This document shows positions 25,799 through 34,203 of a stretch of 64,000 bases of DNA, in pieces. Location of the stretch: assembly GCA_022820665.1 (NCBI GenBank), contig JAJEFB010000044.1:1-64000 (forward strand), in the 5' to 3' direction. Numbering within the stretch: position 1 is the stretch's first letter; each line of letters begins with the position of its first letter. The position numbers and the translations under genes were made by a program. The notes under the pieces are model-generated. The model was not told the DNA's origin, did no database searches, and saw only the letters and a list, made by a program, of their open reading frames with translations. The DNA comes from Anaerolineae bacterium. GTDB taxonomy: Bacteria; Chloroflexota; Anaerolineae; Aggregatilineales; Phototrophicaceae.

Positions 25799-26830
25799 AT
25801 GGCAAGATCATCGGGGGAAAGCCGGCAAAATCGGGCAGGGCAAGAGCCGGGTCTTGAGGAAATCATCGCCGAGTCTCGCGGGCGGGCGATGCGCTTTGCG
25901 CGGTTCTATACCTTGCCGTATTGGATTTTCTTTCTGGTGGCGCTGGGCATCCTGCTGGCGATCAGCATCCTGACTGACAAAATCTATTCGAATATATTTC
26001 AGCAATTGATGGAAGGCGTCAGCATGACGCTTTTCGTCAGCGCTACGTCTTATCTTTGTTCGCTGTCGATTGCGGTCGTTGTTGGAATCGTGCGCTCCAA
26101 CCCGCCGGAACCGCCTCAATCGCGCGAGTCGACGCGCAAAGCGGTGATGCGGGTCATCCGAATTGGCGGCTACAATATCTGCACGGTCTACGTTAGCGTG
26201 ATGCGCGGCATCCCGATTCTTGTTGTACTGCTGGTAACCGGATTCATCGTCGTACCAGCCTTGCGCGACTTGATCAACGAGAATTTGGTCGAAGCCGTCC
26301 GCAACCTCGCGAACGATCCGGAGATTCCCGATTTAATTTGGCGCGGCAGTTCTGCGGGTACGGCGATTGTGGCTTTGGCCATGACCTACGGCGCTTATAT
26401 GTCCGAAACTGTGCGAGCGGGCATTCAGTCGATTCCAAAGGGCCAGTTCGAAGCGGCTTATTCCGTTGGGATGACATACTGGCAGACGATGCGGTCGATC
26501 ATCTTGCCGCAGGCATTTCGCAATGTGCTTCCGCCGTTGGGAAACGATTTTGTGGCTATGATCAAAGATTCGTCGCTCTTGGCATTCCTGGGCATTCGGG
26601 ATATCACGCAGATCGCGAAAACGACATCAGGGCGGTCCTTCCGCTACGTCGAAACCTATGCCGTGGTCGCTTATATGTATTTGACCCTGGTCATTTTGGC
26701 GACGACCCTGGTCAACTTGCTGGAGGATACCATCAACATCGAGCGCGAAACGCCCCGCATCGTTCAGCGCCTGGGCTCCCTGGTTCCGGGCAAGAGGAAG
26801 CGTGAACATATCGCCGAATCATTCGACTAG
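25799..26830 (+). CDS. Amino-acid ABC transporter permease (HisM/GlnP family)
   Basis: A 343-residue inner-membrane protein. The first about 45 residues are charged and cytoplasmic, then about six helices follow. The family features include TVYVSVMRGIPILVVLL, SETVRAGIQSIPKGQFEAAYSVGMTYWQTM (EAA loop that contacts the ATPase), and IILPQAFRNVLPPLGNDFVAMIKDSSLLAFLGI. It should form the channel for the amino acid captured by the upstream tandem-domain binding protein. A spacer of about 100 residues between the second helix and the core (SNPPEPPQSRESTRKAV, later RDLINENLVEAV) makes it longer than the usual 220-250. No ATPase gene follows. Confidence 0.9.
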   Translation: MARSSGESRQNRAGQEPGLEEIIAESRGRAMRFARFYTLPYWIFFLVALGILLAISILTDKIYSNIFQQLMEGVSMTLFVSATSYLCSLSIAVVVGIVRSNPPEPPQSRESTRKAVMRVIRIGGYNICTVYVSVMRGIPILVVLLVTGFIVVPALRDLINENLVEAVRNLANDPEIPDLIWRGSSAGTAIVALAMTYGAYMSETVRAGIQSIPKGQFEAAYSVGMTYWQTMRSIILPQAFRNVLPPLGNDFVAMIKDSSLLAFLGIRDITQIAKTTSGRSFRYVETYAVVAYMYLTLVILATTLVNLLEDTINIERETPRIVQRLGSLVPGKRKREHIAESFD

Positions 26831-26833
26831 GCT

Positions 26834-27214
26834 TTATCCCGAAGAATAGAAACCGACTTTGTTGCCTTCGGAATCGCGCGCCCAGCCGACAAAACCGCCG
26901 CCGGCGTTTTCGCTCAGCGCTGTTTTCGGCAGCAAGATTTCTCCCCCGGCCGCCTCGACCCGCGCCAAGACAAGATCCAAATCACCTGTGGCGGTGATAT
27001 AGACCAGCGTACCTTCAGTCGAAGGGGTATATCCATACTGGGGATTGTGCACCAGGCTGCCGCCCACGCGCCCGTCATGCGGGAAAACGCCGAGCATGCT
27101 GCCCATGTTCTCGCGCTGGTCGTTGACAAAGAGTTTCGTTTCCAGAACCTGCTCGTAAAATGCGCGGGCGCGCTCGAAATCCAAAACCGGAATCTCGAAC
27201 CAATTGATGGACAT
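26834..27214 (-). CDS. VOC (glyoxalase/bleomycin resistance) family protein
   Basis: A 126-residue single-domain VOC protein with two beta-alpha-beta-beta-beta modules: INWFEIPVLDFERARAFYEQVL at the start, TLVYITATGDLDLVLARVEAAGGEIL, then GFVGWARDSEGNKVGFYSSG at the end. The start ATG 27214 has AAGGAG upstream on the minus strand. The metal ligands of true glyoxalases are only partly visible, so this may be a binding or structural member. It is convergent with the amino-acid permease, with stops four bases apart. Function is unknown. Confidence 0.82.
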   Translation of the reverse strand: MSINWFEIPVLDFERARAFYEQVLETKLFVNDQRENMGSMLGVFPHDGRVGGSLVHNPQYGYTPSTEGTLVYITATGDLDLVLARVEAAGGEILLPKTALSENAGGGFVGWARDSEGNKVGFYSSG

Positions 27215-27406
27215 GTTCAACTCCTTATTCTGCAGATAAGCATGCAAAGGATAACTCGAAATCAGGCGAGTATAAAGTATGCGGTAGTGTATCCTTTTCT
27301 GTTGAAAGAGAAAATCCTAAGCAGTGAGGGGCGCGTAGACACAGCCCTTCAACACCGAGATCACCGAGAATAAATCTAGAGTATAGTTGCTCTCCATGTT
27401 CTTAGT

Positions 27407-27559
27407 AGTTCCAGGTAGTGATGCAAGTTTTGCTAAAGCAACGATCTGTAGGGGGCGACATACTATGTCGCCCGAAACCACAAGTCGCGGCGGCAGCGGG
27501 CGACCAGGTTGGTCGCCCCTACACGGCTCGCTTTTTTGCATGACTTACATGGATTTACT
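27407..27559. mobile_element. MITE-like element, copy C
   Basis: This 153 bp element has ends AGTTCCAGGTAGTGATGCAA and TTGCATGACTTACATGGATTTACT (reverse complement AGTAAATCCATGTAAGTCATGC), more diverged than copies A and E. Inside are GGGCGACATACTATGTCGCCC and GGGCGACCAGGTTGGTCGCCC, each followed by a CTACA-like tail or spacer. It lies in the 27215-27664 gap, and the variant 19-base motif sits upstream near 27329. Confidence 0.65.
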
Positions 27560-27664
27560 TTTGTGCATTTGTGGTGAAATGAGTTGATTTAATTTCAATC
27601 GAATTCGATACAGTACCAAGTATGAGCTATGGTGTGCGGGGCAGTGGTGTTGAAGTTTGCTCGC

Positions 27665-28567
27665 TTATTGTTGCTGGCTCTGCAACAACTCGTCTTCTTC
27701 GTACTCTTCGGCGACTAGCCTGTCGATTTCGTCTTTCACTTCGGAACTCAGGCGGAGGCTTTGCATTTGCACCTCGTCCATGGCGTCGATGGTATCTTGC
27801 AGTTTGTCGATTTCGTCTTTGACCTCGATGCTCAGGCGCTGTCCCTTGGCGGAGTCGGTTTCCTTTGTGCCGAGAAGTGACATTTGGGCATAGACAGTGC
27901 CTAGCGCCGACAGGGTGCTTTCCAATTGAATCTCGGCGCGCTTGATGCTGCTGAAGGTCGCTTCCAGGCTCATTTGTTGCTGCTGAAGATGAGTCAACTG
28001 CACTTGCAGGCTGCGGCGGGCGTGTTCGTCCGGCTCTTTTTTGATACGCGCTTTGACGCTTTCGATCTTGCGCGGGACTTGCTGACGATCGCGCAGCACC
28101 AGATCGTTGCTTTCGGAGAGGTCAATGCGTTCGGCGAGATTATACATGTATGTGATCCAGTCGCTGACGTCGCTGACCAAAGTCCGTAGACGATTGCGCA
28201 TGGCGCCCTTGCTGCGGTCCGCCAGCTTGAGCATATTCCGGCGGTACTCGAAGGCATCGCGCAGTCGCTCGCGGGAAACGCGATTGCGGATATTGCGCAG
28301 GTCGTATTCGCGCTCGAAATCTTCCGCCAGCGCTTGTTCCGTCGCTTCCGGGTCGTTCAGTGTGGCGGCAATCAGCACCGTTTCCGCCAAGCCCCCAAGG
28401 ACCAGCCAAAACCAGGGTTGCCACTCCAGCATTGGCAGGTTCACGTCTTGTACGAAGAGGAACAGGATAGCGGTGACCATGAGGGTCACCAAGGTCTCCC
28501 AGCGCAAGAGCGCGTTGGCTAGCAGCGTACCAAAGACCTTTTGTCTGGCGTTTTCGTTGCTAGACAT
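27665..28567 (-). CDS. Membrane-anchored coiled-coil protein next to PspA
   Basis: A 300-residue protein with two N-terminal transmembrane segments (about 24-43 and 50-68) and a long, highly charged alpha-helical cytoplasmic region to the end, rich in Glu, Arg and Gln (EYRRNMLKLADRSKG, LQVQLTHLQQQQM), ending in Glu and Gln runs. No family is recognised. GGAG lies six bases before ATG 28567. It follows the PspA-like gene by 106 bases on the same strand, so it is probably a partner in envelope-stress response. That role is inference. Confidence 0.65.
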   Translation of the reverse strand: MSSNENARQKVFGTLLANALLRWETLVTLMVTAILFLFVQDVNLPMLEWQPWFWLVLGGLAETVLIAATLNDPEATEQALAEDFEREYDLRNIRNRVSRERLRDAFEYRRNMLKLADRSKGAMRNRLRTLVSDVSDWITYMYNLAERIDLSESNDLVLRDRQQVPRKIESVKARIKKEPDEHARRSLQVQLTHLQQQQMSLEATFSSIKRAEIQLESTLSALGTVYAQMSLLGTKETDSAKGQRLSIEVKDEIDKLQDTIDAMDEVQMQSLRLSSEVKDEIDRLVAEEYEEDELLQSQQQ

Positions 28568-28673
28568 GGCTTCTCCGGTTCAATTGACGATAGCGCCCCG
28601 GCGTTTGGATCGGGTACTTCATTTGTCGACTCGTTCAATGGCTCATGCAATCGACGTGGACTGTTTGACGGAA

Positions 28674-29354
28674 TCAGTTATTGCTGAGCAAACGTTGCCT
28701 GCGCTCTTCAAGCTGGAGTTCGACCTGGCCGATGCCAACGGTATCCTCGATTTGGTCGGAGAGCTTGCGGCTGGCCAAATCGGCGCGGGCGTCTTCCTGG
28801 TCGATCTGCGAATAGATGGAATCGAGCAAGGTATCAATCTCTTGGTCGCCGGAGGTATCCAGCTTGTCCATGCTCTTGAGCGTCTTCGTCATGACCTTCT
28901 TGGTCTCTGCCAGTTCCAGCAGCGAACGCATCTTTTCGCGCTCTTGTTTGATGGTGGTCAAGCGGCCTTCCAGCTTCAAACGCATATTCAACATGCCTTG
29001 GTATTGCTCTTCTTGCGACTGCCACTGCTCGTAGTATTCTTGCGCCAGTTCCTGTTTGGTATTCAACTCCGCTTGAGCGGCGGCTGCCAGGTCATCTTTG
29101 CCGCGCAAGATTAGGGTATCGATATCGCGGTCCAATTTGTCCGACTGATTGGAGAACTCTTCATACTTGCGCTTCAATGTTCGTACAGAACCGCCGACGG
29201 TCGCGGCCGAGTCTTCCAGCGCATCCAGGTTGCGCTCAACCTGTCGGATGTATTCGTCCATGACCTTCAGCGAGTTGGTTTCCAAGGCACGGTCGATCAT
29301 GCCGTGCATATTGGCGCTGAAAAGCGTTTGAACCTTCTGTAATATTGATGGCAT
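28674..29354 (-). CDS. PspA/IM30 family membrane-stress protein
   Basis: A 226-residue, almost wholly alpha-helical protein. It opens MPSILQKVQTLFSANMHGMIDRALE, like PspA/IM30 proteins (length about 220-230), whose N-terminal amphipathic helix contacts membranes. Long coiled coils follow (residues about 30-190), for example MLNMRLKLEGRLTTIKQEREKM. PspA proteins assemble into rods or rings that protect membranes under stress. AGAGGAAG precedes ATG 29354, and a promoter lies 55-84 bases upstream. It probably forms an operon with the membrane coiled-coil protein downstream. No pspF or pspC is visible. Confidence 0.78.
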   Translation of the reverse strand: MPSILQKVQTLFSANMHGMIDRALETNSLKVMDEYIRQVERNLDALEDSAATVGGSVRTLKRKYEEFSNQSDKLDRDIDTLILRGKDDLAAAAQAELNTKQELAQEYYEQWQSQEEQYQGMLNMRLKLEGRLTTIKQEREKMRSLLELAETKKVMTKTLKSMDKLDTSGDQEIDTLLDSIYSQIDQEDARADLASRKLSDQIEDTVGIGQVELQLEERRQRLLSNN

Positions 29355-29408
29355 GTTTGCATCTTCCTCTTATTGACCTAATGTAGTCGAGTTTTCCACA
29401 ATTACTTC

Positions 29409-29438
29409 AGTATAGCATAGAGGCTTCAACAATATCAA
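29409..29438 (-). promoter_or_regulatory. Promoter of the PspA-like operon
   Basis: On the minus strand, TTGATA (29433-29438), 18 bases, TATACT (29409-29414). The start would be near 29402, giving a leader of about 48 bases. It resembles a sigma-70 site rather than the sigma-54 sites of gammaproteobacterial psp operons. Confidence 0.6.
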
Positions 29439-29506
29439 AAGCGTAATGGCTGTAAGTATAGGACTATACGCGATTCTTTCGAGGGAGTTTCACGCGCCGC
29501 AGAAGC

Positions 29507-30523
29507 TCATTTTGCGCGCCCTATCGCCATCAAGTCGGAAAGCAGCGCATAGCCCGTTTCCAACTTGCCGGCGCCCGCTCCAATCAAGGTGATCGAGCCC
29601 AGCAGATCCGTATCGAGGGTAATCGCGTTGGTCGATCCGCCGACGCTGGCCAGCGGGTCGCTCAGAGGCAGTCGCTGTGGGGACACTGCGCCTCCATCAG
29701 GCGTCGCTTCGGCGATTAATTTATAGCGGTGACTCGATTGCCGGGCGCGGTCGATATCTTCCGATCTGATGTCCGTGATGCCTTGAACGTCCAGGTCTGG
29801 CAACGTCAATGAACTGCCGAAGAGGGCGTTGGCCAGGATCAGGACCTTGCCCGCCGCGTCCCAGCCTTCGACGTCAGCCGTGGGATCGGTCTCGGCATAA
29901 CCCAAAGCCTGCGCTTGCGCCAGAGCCTCGGCATAGGTCATACCGCTCTCCATTTGCGTCAGGATGTAGTTGGTGGTGCCGTTGAGGATGCCGCGCGCGG
30001 AGCGAATAGCGCAGCCGGCGAGCGCGTCTTCCGCAAGGTGCATGGTCGGCGTGCCAGCCATCACTGTCGCTTCATAGCGCATTTGGAGTCCCTTTGCGTC
30101 GGCTTTTTCCCGCAGGCTTGCATAGTCCAGCGCCACAGGACCCTTGTTAGCGAGGACAATATGCAAACCTTGGTCGAGCGCCAGGTGACAGGTTGCAAGG
30201 GCGGGCTGGGCGGTCTCCAGATTGGTCGGGCTGGCTTCCAGCAAGGCATCCGCGCCGCCGCGCAGGATCATGTCATTTGCGTCCCAGTCGCGCCGGAGGG
30301 GCTCGCTTTCGGGATAATCCGCGAAGGAGCCGGTCTCCGCCGTCCGCAACAAATGCGCGATATCCAGACCGGCGGGATGGTAAAGATTCCCTTTGGAAGC
30401 GGTCACGATGCCGTCGATCTCTACCGAGAAATCATTTTTGGCTGCCAAGTCGTCGGCTTTTTCCAGCAAGATTTCGGCGAATCCCTGCCCGACCGCGCCA
30501 AATCCGATCAGGATAAGTTTCAT
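29507..30523 (-). CDS. hom: Homoserine dehydrogenase
   Basis: A 338-residue enzyme of the aspartate family pathway that reduces aspartate-semialdehyde to homoserine with NAD(P)H, on the way to threonine and methionine. The NAD(P) motif is MKLILIGFGAVGQGFAEIL at the N-terminus. Substrate-binding features follow: the VLANKGPVAL region, GILNGTTNYILTQMESGMTYAEAL near 190-215, and QALGYAETDPTADVEGWDAAGKVLILAN, which is diagnostic. It lacks the C-terminal ACT domain found in longer Hom proteins, so it is probably not feedback-inhibited in that way. I start at ATG 30523 (MKLILIG); an in-frame ATG at 30535 is also possible. No thrB or thrC is adjacent. Confidence 0.92.
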   Translation of the reverse strand: MKLILIGFGAVGQGFAEILLEKADDLAAKNDFSVEIDGIVTASKGNLYHPAGLDIAHLLRTAETGSFADYPESEPLRRDWDANDMILRGGADALLEASPTNLETAQPALATCHLALDQGLHIVLANKGPVALDYASLREKADAKGLQMRYEATVMAGTPTMHLAEDALAGCAIRSARGILNGTTNYILTQMESGMTYAEALAQAQALGYAETDPTADVEGWDAAGKVLILANALFGSSLTLPDLDVQGITDIRSEDIDRARQSSHRYKLIAEATPDGGAVSPQRLPLSDPLASVGGSTNAITLDTDLLGSITLIGAGAGKLETGYALLSDLMAIGRAK

Positions 30524-30598
30524 TATTTTGTCCATTTCACGCTTGCTTTGCCCGGCGCACAATGATACACGGAGTTGAGGAGCGGCGGGTAGCCTGAC

Positions 30599-31072
30599 TT
30601 ATACAGCGCCCGCGATTCTTTCGACGCTCGCAAGCGCTTTTTCAACACTTTCCGCTGGGCGTACGCCTATCTGCTGATCCACCAGAATGCCCTTCTCGTC
30701 GATTACCCAATAGGAACGCGTCGCGCCTAGCGGCAACTTGAACAGCTTGAGGTCGATACCCCAAGCCTCCCAGGCGTCCAACATCTTGTGCTCGGGATCT
30801 GACAAGAGGTCGTATTGCAGTTGCTTGCGCTTTTTCCAAGCGGCCAGCGCCGCAGTGGAATCGGAGCTGACGCCGAAGACCAGGGCGTTTTTGGAGGCGA
30901 TCTGCGGGAATACGTCGCGGAAAGAGCAGGCTTGGTTATTGCAGCCCATGGTGTTGGCTTTGGGAAAGGCGAAAATGATCACTCTTTTGCCGCGACAGTC
31001 GCTGAGCCGTATCAGTTCGTTGTCTTGGTTCTTGAGCTCGAAATCTGGCGCCAGTTTTCCGATATTGGGCAT
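30599..31072 (-). CDS. bcp: Thioredoxin-dependent peroxiredoxin, Bcp/PrxQ type (copy 1)
   Basis: A 157-residue peroxiredoxin. The peroxidatic Cys44 lies in FAFPKANTMGCNNQACSFRD with Cys49 five residues later as the likely resolving residue, typical of PrxQ. DFELKNQDNELIRLSDCRGKRV precedes and WVIDEKGILVD closes the fold. It should reduce hydroperoxides using thioredoxin in the cytoplasm. AGGAGG precedes ATG 31072 on the minus strand. A paralogue of the same length lies at 38132-38596, and the two share spacing of all motifs. The gap 31073-31214 holds TATAAT-like sequences on both strands. Confidence 0.9.
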   Translation of the reverse strand: MPNIGKLAPDFELKNQDNELIRLSDCRGKRVIIFAFPKANTMGCNNQACSFRDVFPQIASKNALVFGVSSDSTAALAAWKKRKQLQYDLLSDPEHKMLDAWEAWGIDLKLFKLPLGATRSYWVIDEKGILVDQQIGVRPAESVEKALASVERIAGAV

Positions 31073-31214
31073 CGCGCAATCCTCCTAAAATACCGGCTGG
31101 CGCATTTCAAGTTTGCCAGCCGCCTCTGATTGACAGGTTGAACTCTGATTATATCAGACCGGCTGTCGTATAATATCTGCCGGTTCAAATGGTGATTATG
31201 GTTGCTTTCTCAGT

Positions 31215-31355
31215 AGTACCAAGTTAGTCATGCGAAAACTGATTGGAAATATATGAAAAGAGTGGGCGAGCCACCGGCTCGCCCGTACAACTTTTCGATT
31301 ATTATGTCAATTTCTTTCATACGGAAGTTATTATCATAACTTTCTTGGTATTACT
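31215..31355. mobile_element. MITE-like element, copy D
   Basis: The 141 bp copy has ends AGTACCAAGTTAGTCATGCG and ATCATAACTTTCTTGGTATTACT (reverse complement AGTAATACCAAGAAAGTTATG). It contains the GGGCGAGCCACCGGCTCGCCC hairpin followed by GTACA, identical to the hairpin in copy A, but lacks the GGGTCAG hairpin. It ends three bases before the ATG of the next gene. Confidence 0.68.
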
Positions 31356-31358
31356 TGT

Positions 31359-31940
31359 ATGTCGACAGGCGGCAAAGTGGACGAACAGGACTTGACAGAG
31401 CAGATCCAGGCGCTGCTCGATGAGGGGGAGACGCTGCTCTGGTGGGATAAGTTGAGCGACAAGTCGCTGGTCGGCGGCTTTGGCAAGATACTGATGTTTT
31501 TCACTTTGTCCGTGAACGCGGCTATCCTGATTCTGATATTCGCGCCGTCGCTGCTGCCGGAATCCGGCTCGATGGGTTGGTTGATGATTCCGCTTTTGAT
31601 CGTGGACGGCATATGTCTGCTATTCATTTTGCTCTATTTCGCATTTGGGCTGATGACCGGCGGCGTAAACGCGATCACCGACCAACGGGTGCTGGTGGCG
31701 GACATGCACAGAAACAGGATCGTTCGCTCCATGCGTCTTGATTCGCTGAGCGCGATACGCATCCGGCGAGAAGGTCGGGGCCGGGGAAGTATCACGTTCT
31801 TTCGCGACGAGTCGGAGGATATGCCCGCGTCAGCGGCGCATCCGCTTCGCATGTCGCTGGCGGGACTTCGTCATTTGAGCCGCGTTGCCGATCTGTTGCG
31901 GGAGCGGACTGATGCGCTTGACAGTCCGGCTCGCCGGTAG
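31359..31940 (+). CDS. Small two-helix membrane protein with PH-like C-terminus
   Basis: A 193-residue protein: a charged N-terminus (1-40), two strongly hydrophobic segments (about 45-64 and 75-97), then a soluble part with a strand-rich pattern (VNAITDQRVLVADM, RNRIVRSMRLDSLSAIRIRREG, GSITFFRD). This resembles bacterial PH-like membrane proteins, but the match is weak. The start ATG 31359 lies just beyond MITE copy D, so any ribosome site or promoter close to the gene must lie inside the element; a later start is possible. Convergent with the UMF1 transporter. Confidence 0.6.
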   Translation: MSTGGKVDEQDLTEQIQALLDEGETLLWWDKLSDKSLVGGFGKILMFFTLSVNAAILILIFAPSLLPESGSMGWLMIPLLIVDGICLLFILLYFAFGLMTGGVNAITDQRVLVADMHRNRIVRSMRLDSLSAIRIRREGRGRGSITFFRDESEDMPASAAHPLRMSLAGLRHLSRVADLLRERTDALDSPARR

Positions 31941-31966
31941 CTGGCGCAGGCAGAGCGGCGAGATTC

Positions 31967-34033
31967 TCAATCGCTGCCATTGTCGTGCGCGGCATCTTCT
32001 TCGCGGGCGACGCGTTGTCCCGCTTCTACATCGACGCGGCTGAGCAAGTATCCGCCGAGAATGAAAAGCAGGATCAAGCTGAGAATGGCTGGGCGGCTGC
32101 TGCCAAGCAGGATGGCGGCAAAGGCGAAGATCAGCGGACCAATAATCGACGCGAATTTTTCCATGATGCTGTAGAAGCCGAAGAATTCTCCACTCTTTGC
32201 CTTGGGGCAGAGGCTGGCATAGAGGCTGCGGCTGAGGGCTTGGCTGCCCCCTTGCACCATCGCTACCATCAGCGCCAGCATCCAGAATTCCAAGGTGGCG
32301 TTCAAGAAGAATCCCCAGCAGGCGATGATCGAATACACCAGCAGCGACAAGAGGATGCTGCGCCTGGTATCCAACCAGTTGGACAAGGAGACGAAACGCG
32401 ACCGGATGAGCCAGGCGACTAGCAAGGCGATGAGCTCGAAGGCGGCGATAATGCCGATGATGGTCGGCAAGCTGCTTGCCCGCGCTGCTGGCAAGACTTC
32501 AACTTGACCCAGCGCGATTGTCTTGGCGGCGCCGCTCTCGCTTTGCTCAGTGATATTGACGATTGTGAGGCTGTGCAGACCCGGCGCGTCCAATTCAAAG
32601 GTGAAGGTTTCGCCATAGCGCAGGGTGTCATTTGCTGTGTCGACGGTAACAGGAGCCAGGACTGTGTTGCCGTCTTCACCGACCTCAGTTTCCGTCAAAA
32701 CTTCGCCATCAAGTCGGAAAGCGATGACGCCGCCGTCGGGAGAGGAACGGTACTCCAATTTGATCGCTTTCCCGTTGAATGCCAATGTCTGGGAGGCGTC
32801 TTTTTCATCCGTGATCCAGTAATTAAGGTCCTCGGGTGTTCCTGCCAGCAAGGCGGTCAAGCGCCCCGCGAAACTGTCGCCGATCAGATCGTCCCCGGTC
32901 ACGGACAGGGCGCTCCAGTTGCCGGAGGCGGCGAAGGGCGGCTCACCGACAAGGTATACGCCTTCGCCGACATAATCGCCGTCGGCCACATAGGGCGAGG
33001 GCGGGGCGCCGGTAACGTTAGCGGGCAGGGCGCTGACCAGCGCCAAAGCGAGCAGGGGCAGGGCAATAGCATTGATCAGAATGAATGCCAGGTAAAATGG
33101 CGCGCGCTCGTCGTTATGGGCGGGCAGGCGTCCGAATATGATGCTGAAGGGGATTCCGGCAAACTGGACCAGCAAGATGGCCAATACCAGTTCGATCATG
33201 CCGAAACCGAGTTCGGCGCCATAGATTGCCGCGATCGCGATGATGGTGCCGATGGCGTCGTTGTAGATCAGAAAGGCGACCAAGTATTTGAACAGTTCCC
33301 GATAGCGCGTGATGTTGCGGAAAGTATCCCGCAGGCGGCGCAAGCTGACGCCGATGACCGTTTCGCCGCGTTTCAACGCGACCGTCACGGAGGGCGGCTC
33401 GGGCACCTGGCGCAATATCGGCAAGGAAAACAGAGCCCACCAAATGGCGACGCTCAAGAAGGACAGCCTTACGCCAGCGTTTTCGAACAGGCTGTCGGGA
33501 ATGAACCAGAACATGGCAACGTTGATCGCCAGCAGAATGCCGCCCCCCATGTAACCCAGGGCATAACCTTTGGTCGAAACCCAGTCGCGGTCTTCCGCTC
33601 GGGCGACGTGGGGCAATAGCGCATCGTAGAAGACGAGCGATCCGCCGAAGCCGATGCGTCCCAATACAAAAAACAGGGAGGCCAGCAGCCAGTCGCCCGT
33701 GCTGACAAAGATGAGCAGTCCAGTACCGACTACGCCCGCGCCGATGAACAGAGCCAGGAAGCGCTTCTTGCTGCGCAAGACATCGGAGACGGTTCCTAAT
33801 ATGGGCGACAGGATGGCGACGATAAACAGGGACAGGCTGATCGTCAGCGACCAATAGGCGGTGGCGGTAGCTTCGCTGGGCAAGGTGGCGCCAGCGACGG
33901 TGCTGTAGTAGATTGGCAGCAGGCTGGCGAGAATCGTGGTCGCGAAGGCGGAGTTCGCCCAGTCGTACATCGCCCAAGCATTGATACGACGCCTGTAGGC
34001 GGAATCTTCCTGCCCCGCTCTTTCGCTCAACAT
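31967..34033 (-). CDS. MFS transporter, UMF1 family, with large inserted beta domain
   Basis: A 688-residue inner-membrane protein. The N-terminal half matches UMF1/Atg22-type MFS proteins: RRINAWAMYDWANSAFATTI, a hallmark, then GTVSDVLRSKKRFLALFIGAG and the YDALLPHVARAEDRDWVSTKGYALGYMGGG signature. The C-terminal half has the last helices with GGSQALSRSLYASLCPKAKSGEFFGFYSIMEKFA. Between about 345 and 525 an extra mostly beta-rich segment (for example WSALSVTGDDLIGDSFAG, TFTFELDAPGLHSLTIVN) splits the transporter; normal family length is about 430-460. I start at ATG 34033, eight bases after GAGGAG. Substrate is unknown. Confidence 0.83.
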   Translation of the reverse strand: MLSERAGQEDSAYRRRINAWAMYDWANSAFATTILASLLPIYYSTVAGATLPSEATATAYWSLTISLSLFIVAILSPILGTVSDVLRSKKRFLALFIGAGVVGTGLLIFVSTGDWLLASLFFVLGRIGFGGSLVFYDALLPHVARAEDRDWVSTKGYALGYMGGGILLAINVAMFWFIPDSLFENAGVRLSFLSVAIWWALFSLPILRQVPEPPSVTVALKRGETVIGVSLRRLRDTFRNITRYRELFKYLVAFLIYNDAIGTIIAIAAIYGAELGFGMIELVLAILLVQFAGIPFSIIFGRLPAHNDERAPFYLAFILINAIALPLLALALVSALPANVTGAPPSPYVADGDYVGEGVYLVGEPPFAASGNWSALSVTGDDLIGDSFAGRLTALLAGTPEDLNYWITDEKDASQTLAFNGKAIKLEYRSSPDGGVIAFRLDGEVLTETEVGEDGNTVLAPVTVDTANDTLRYGETFTFELDAPGLHSLTIVNITEQSESGAAKTIALGQVEVLPAARASSLPTIIGIIAAFELIALLVAWLIRSRFVSLSNWLDTRRSILLSLLVYSIIACWGFFLNATLEFWMLALMVAMVQGGSQALSRSLYASLCPKAKSGEFFGFYSIMEKFASIIGPLIFAFAAILLGSSRPAILSLILLFILGGYLLSRVDVEAGQRVAREEDAAHDNGSD

Positions 34034-34136
34034 GGTCGGCACTCCTCAAACCTAATAGCGCTACTTACTTAAAGATACATTGAAATGCCAACCTTGACAT
34101 ACGAGTTTTACATCTACTGCACTTCGGGACTCGAAA

Positions 34137-34165
34137 TTGCCCGGCACTTGACCCCATTGTATACT
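34137..34165 (+). promoter_or_regulatory. Promoter of the PTPS-related membrane protein gene
   Basis: TTGCCC (34137-34142), 17 bases, TATACT (34160-34165). The start would be near 34172, 32 bases before ATG 34204. It lies between the divergent transporter and the membrane-protein gene. Confidence 0.55.
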
Positions 34166-34203
34166 GATGGATTGTTGACAGATCTTGCTCGCAAACGGCA
34201 AAC

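Noticed and set aside
32504..33619. A 371-codon plus-strand frame inside the transporter gene
   Set aside because: Antisense shadow of a membrane protein: Gln/Asp/Gly-rich with no hydrophobic core or motif.
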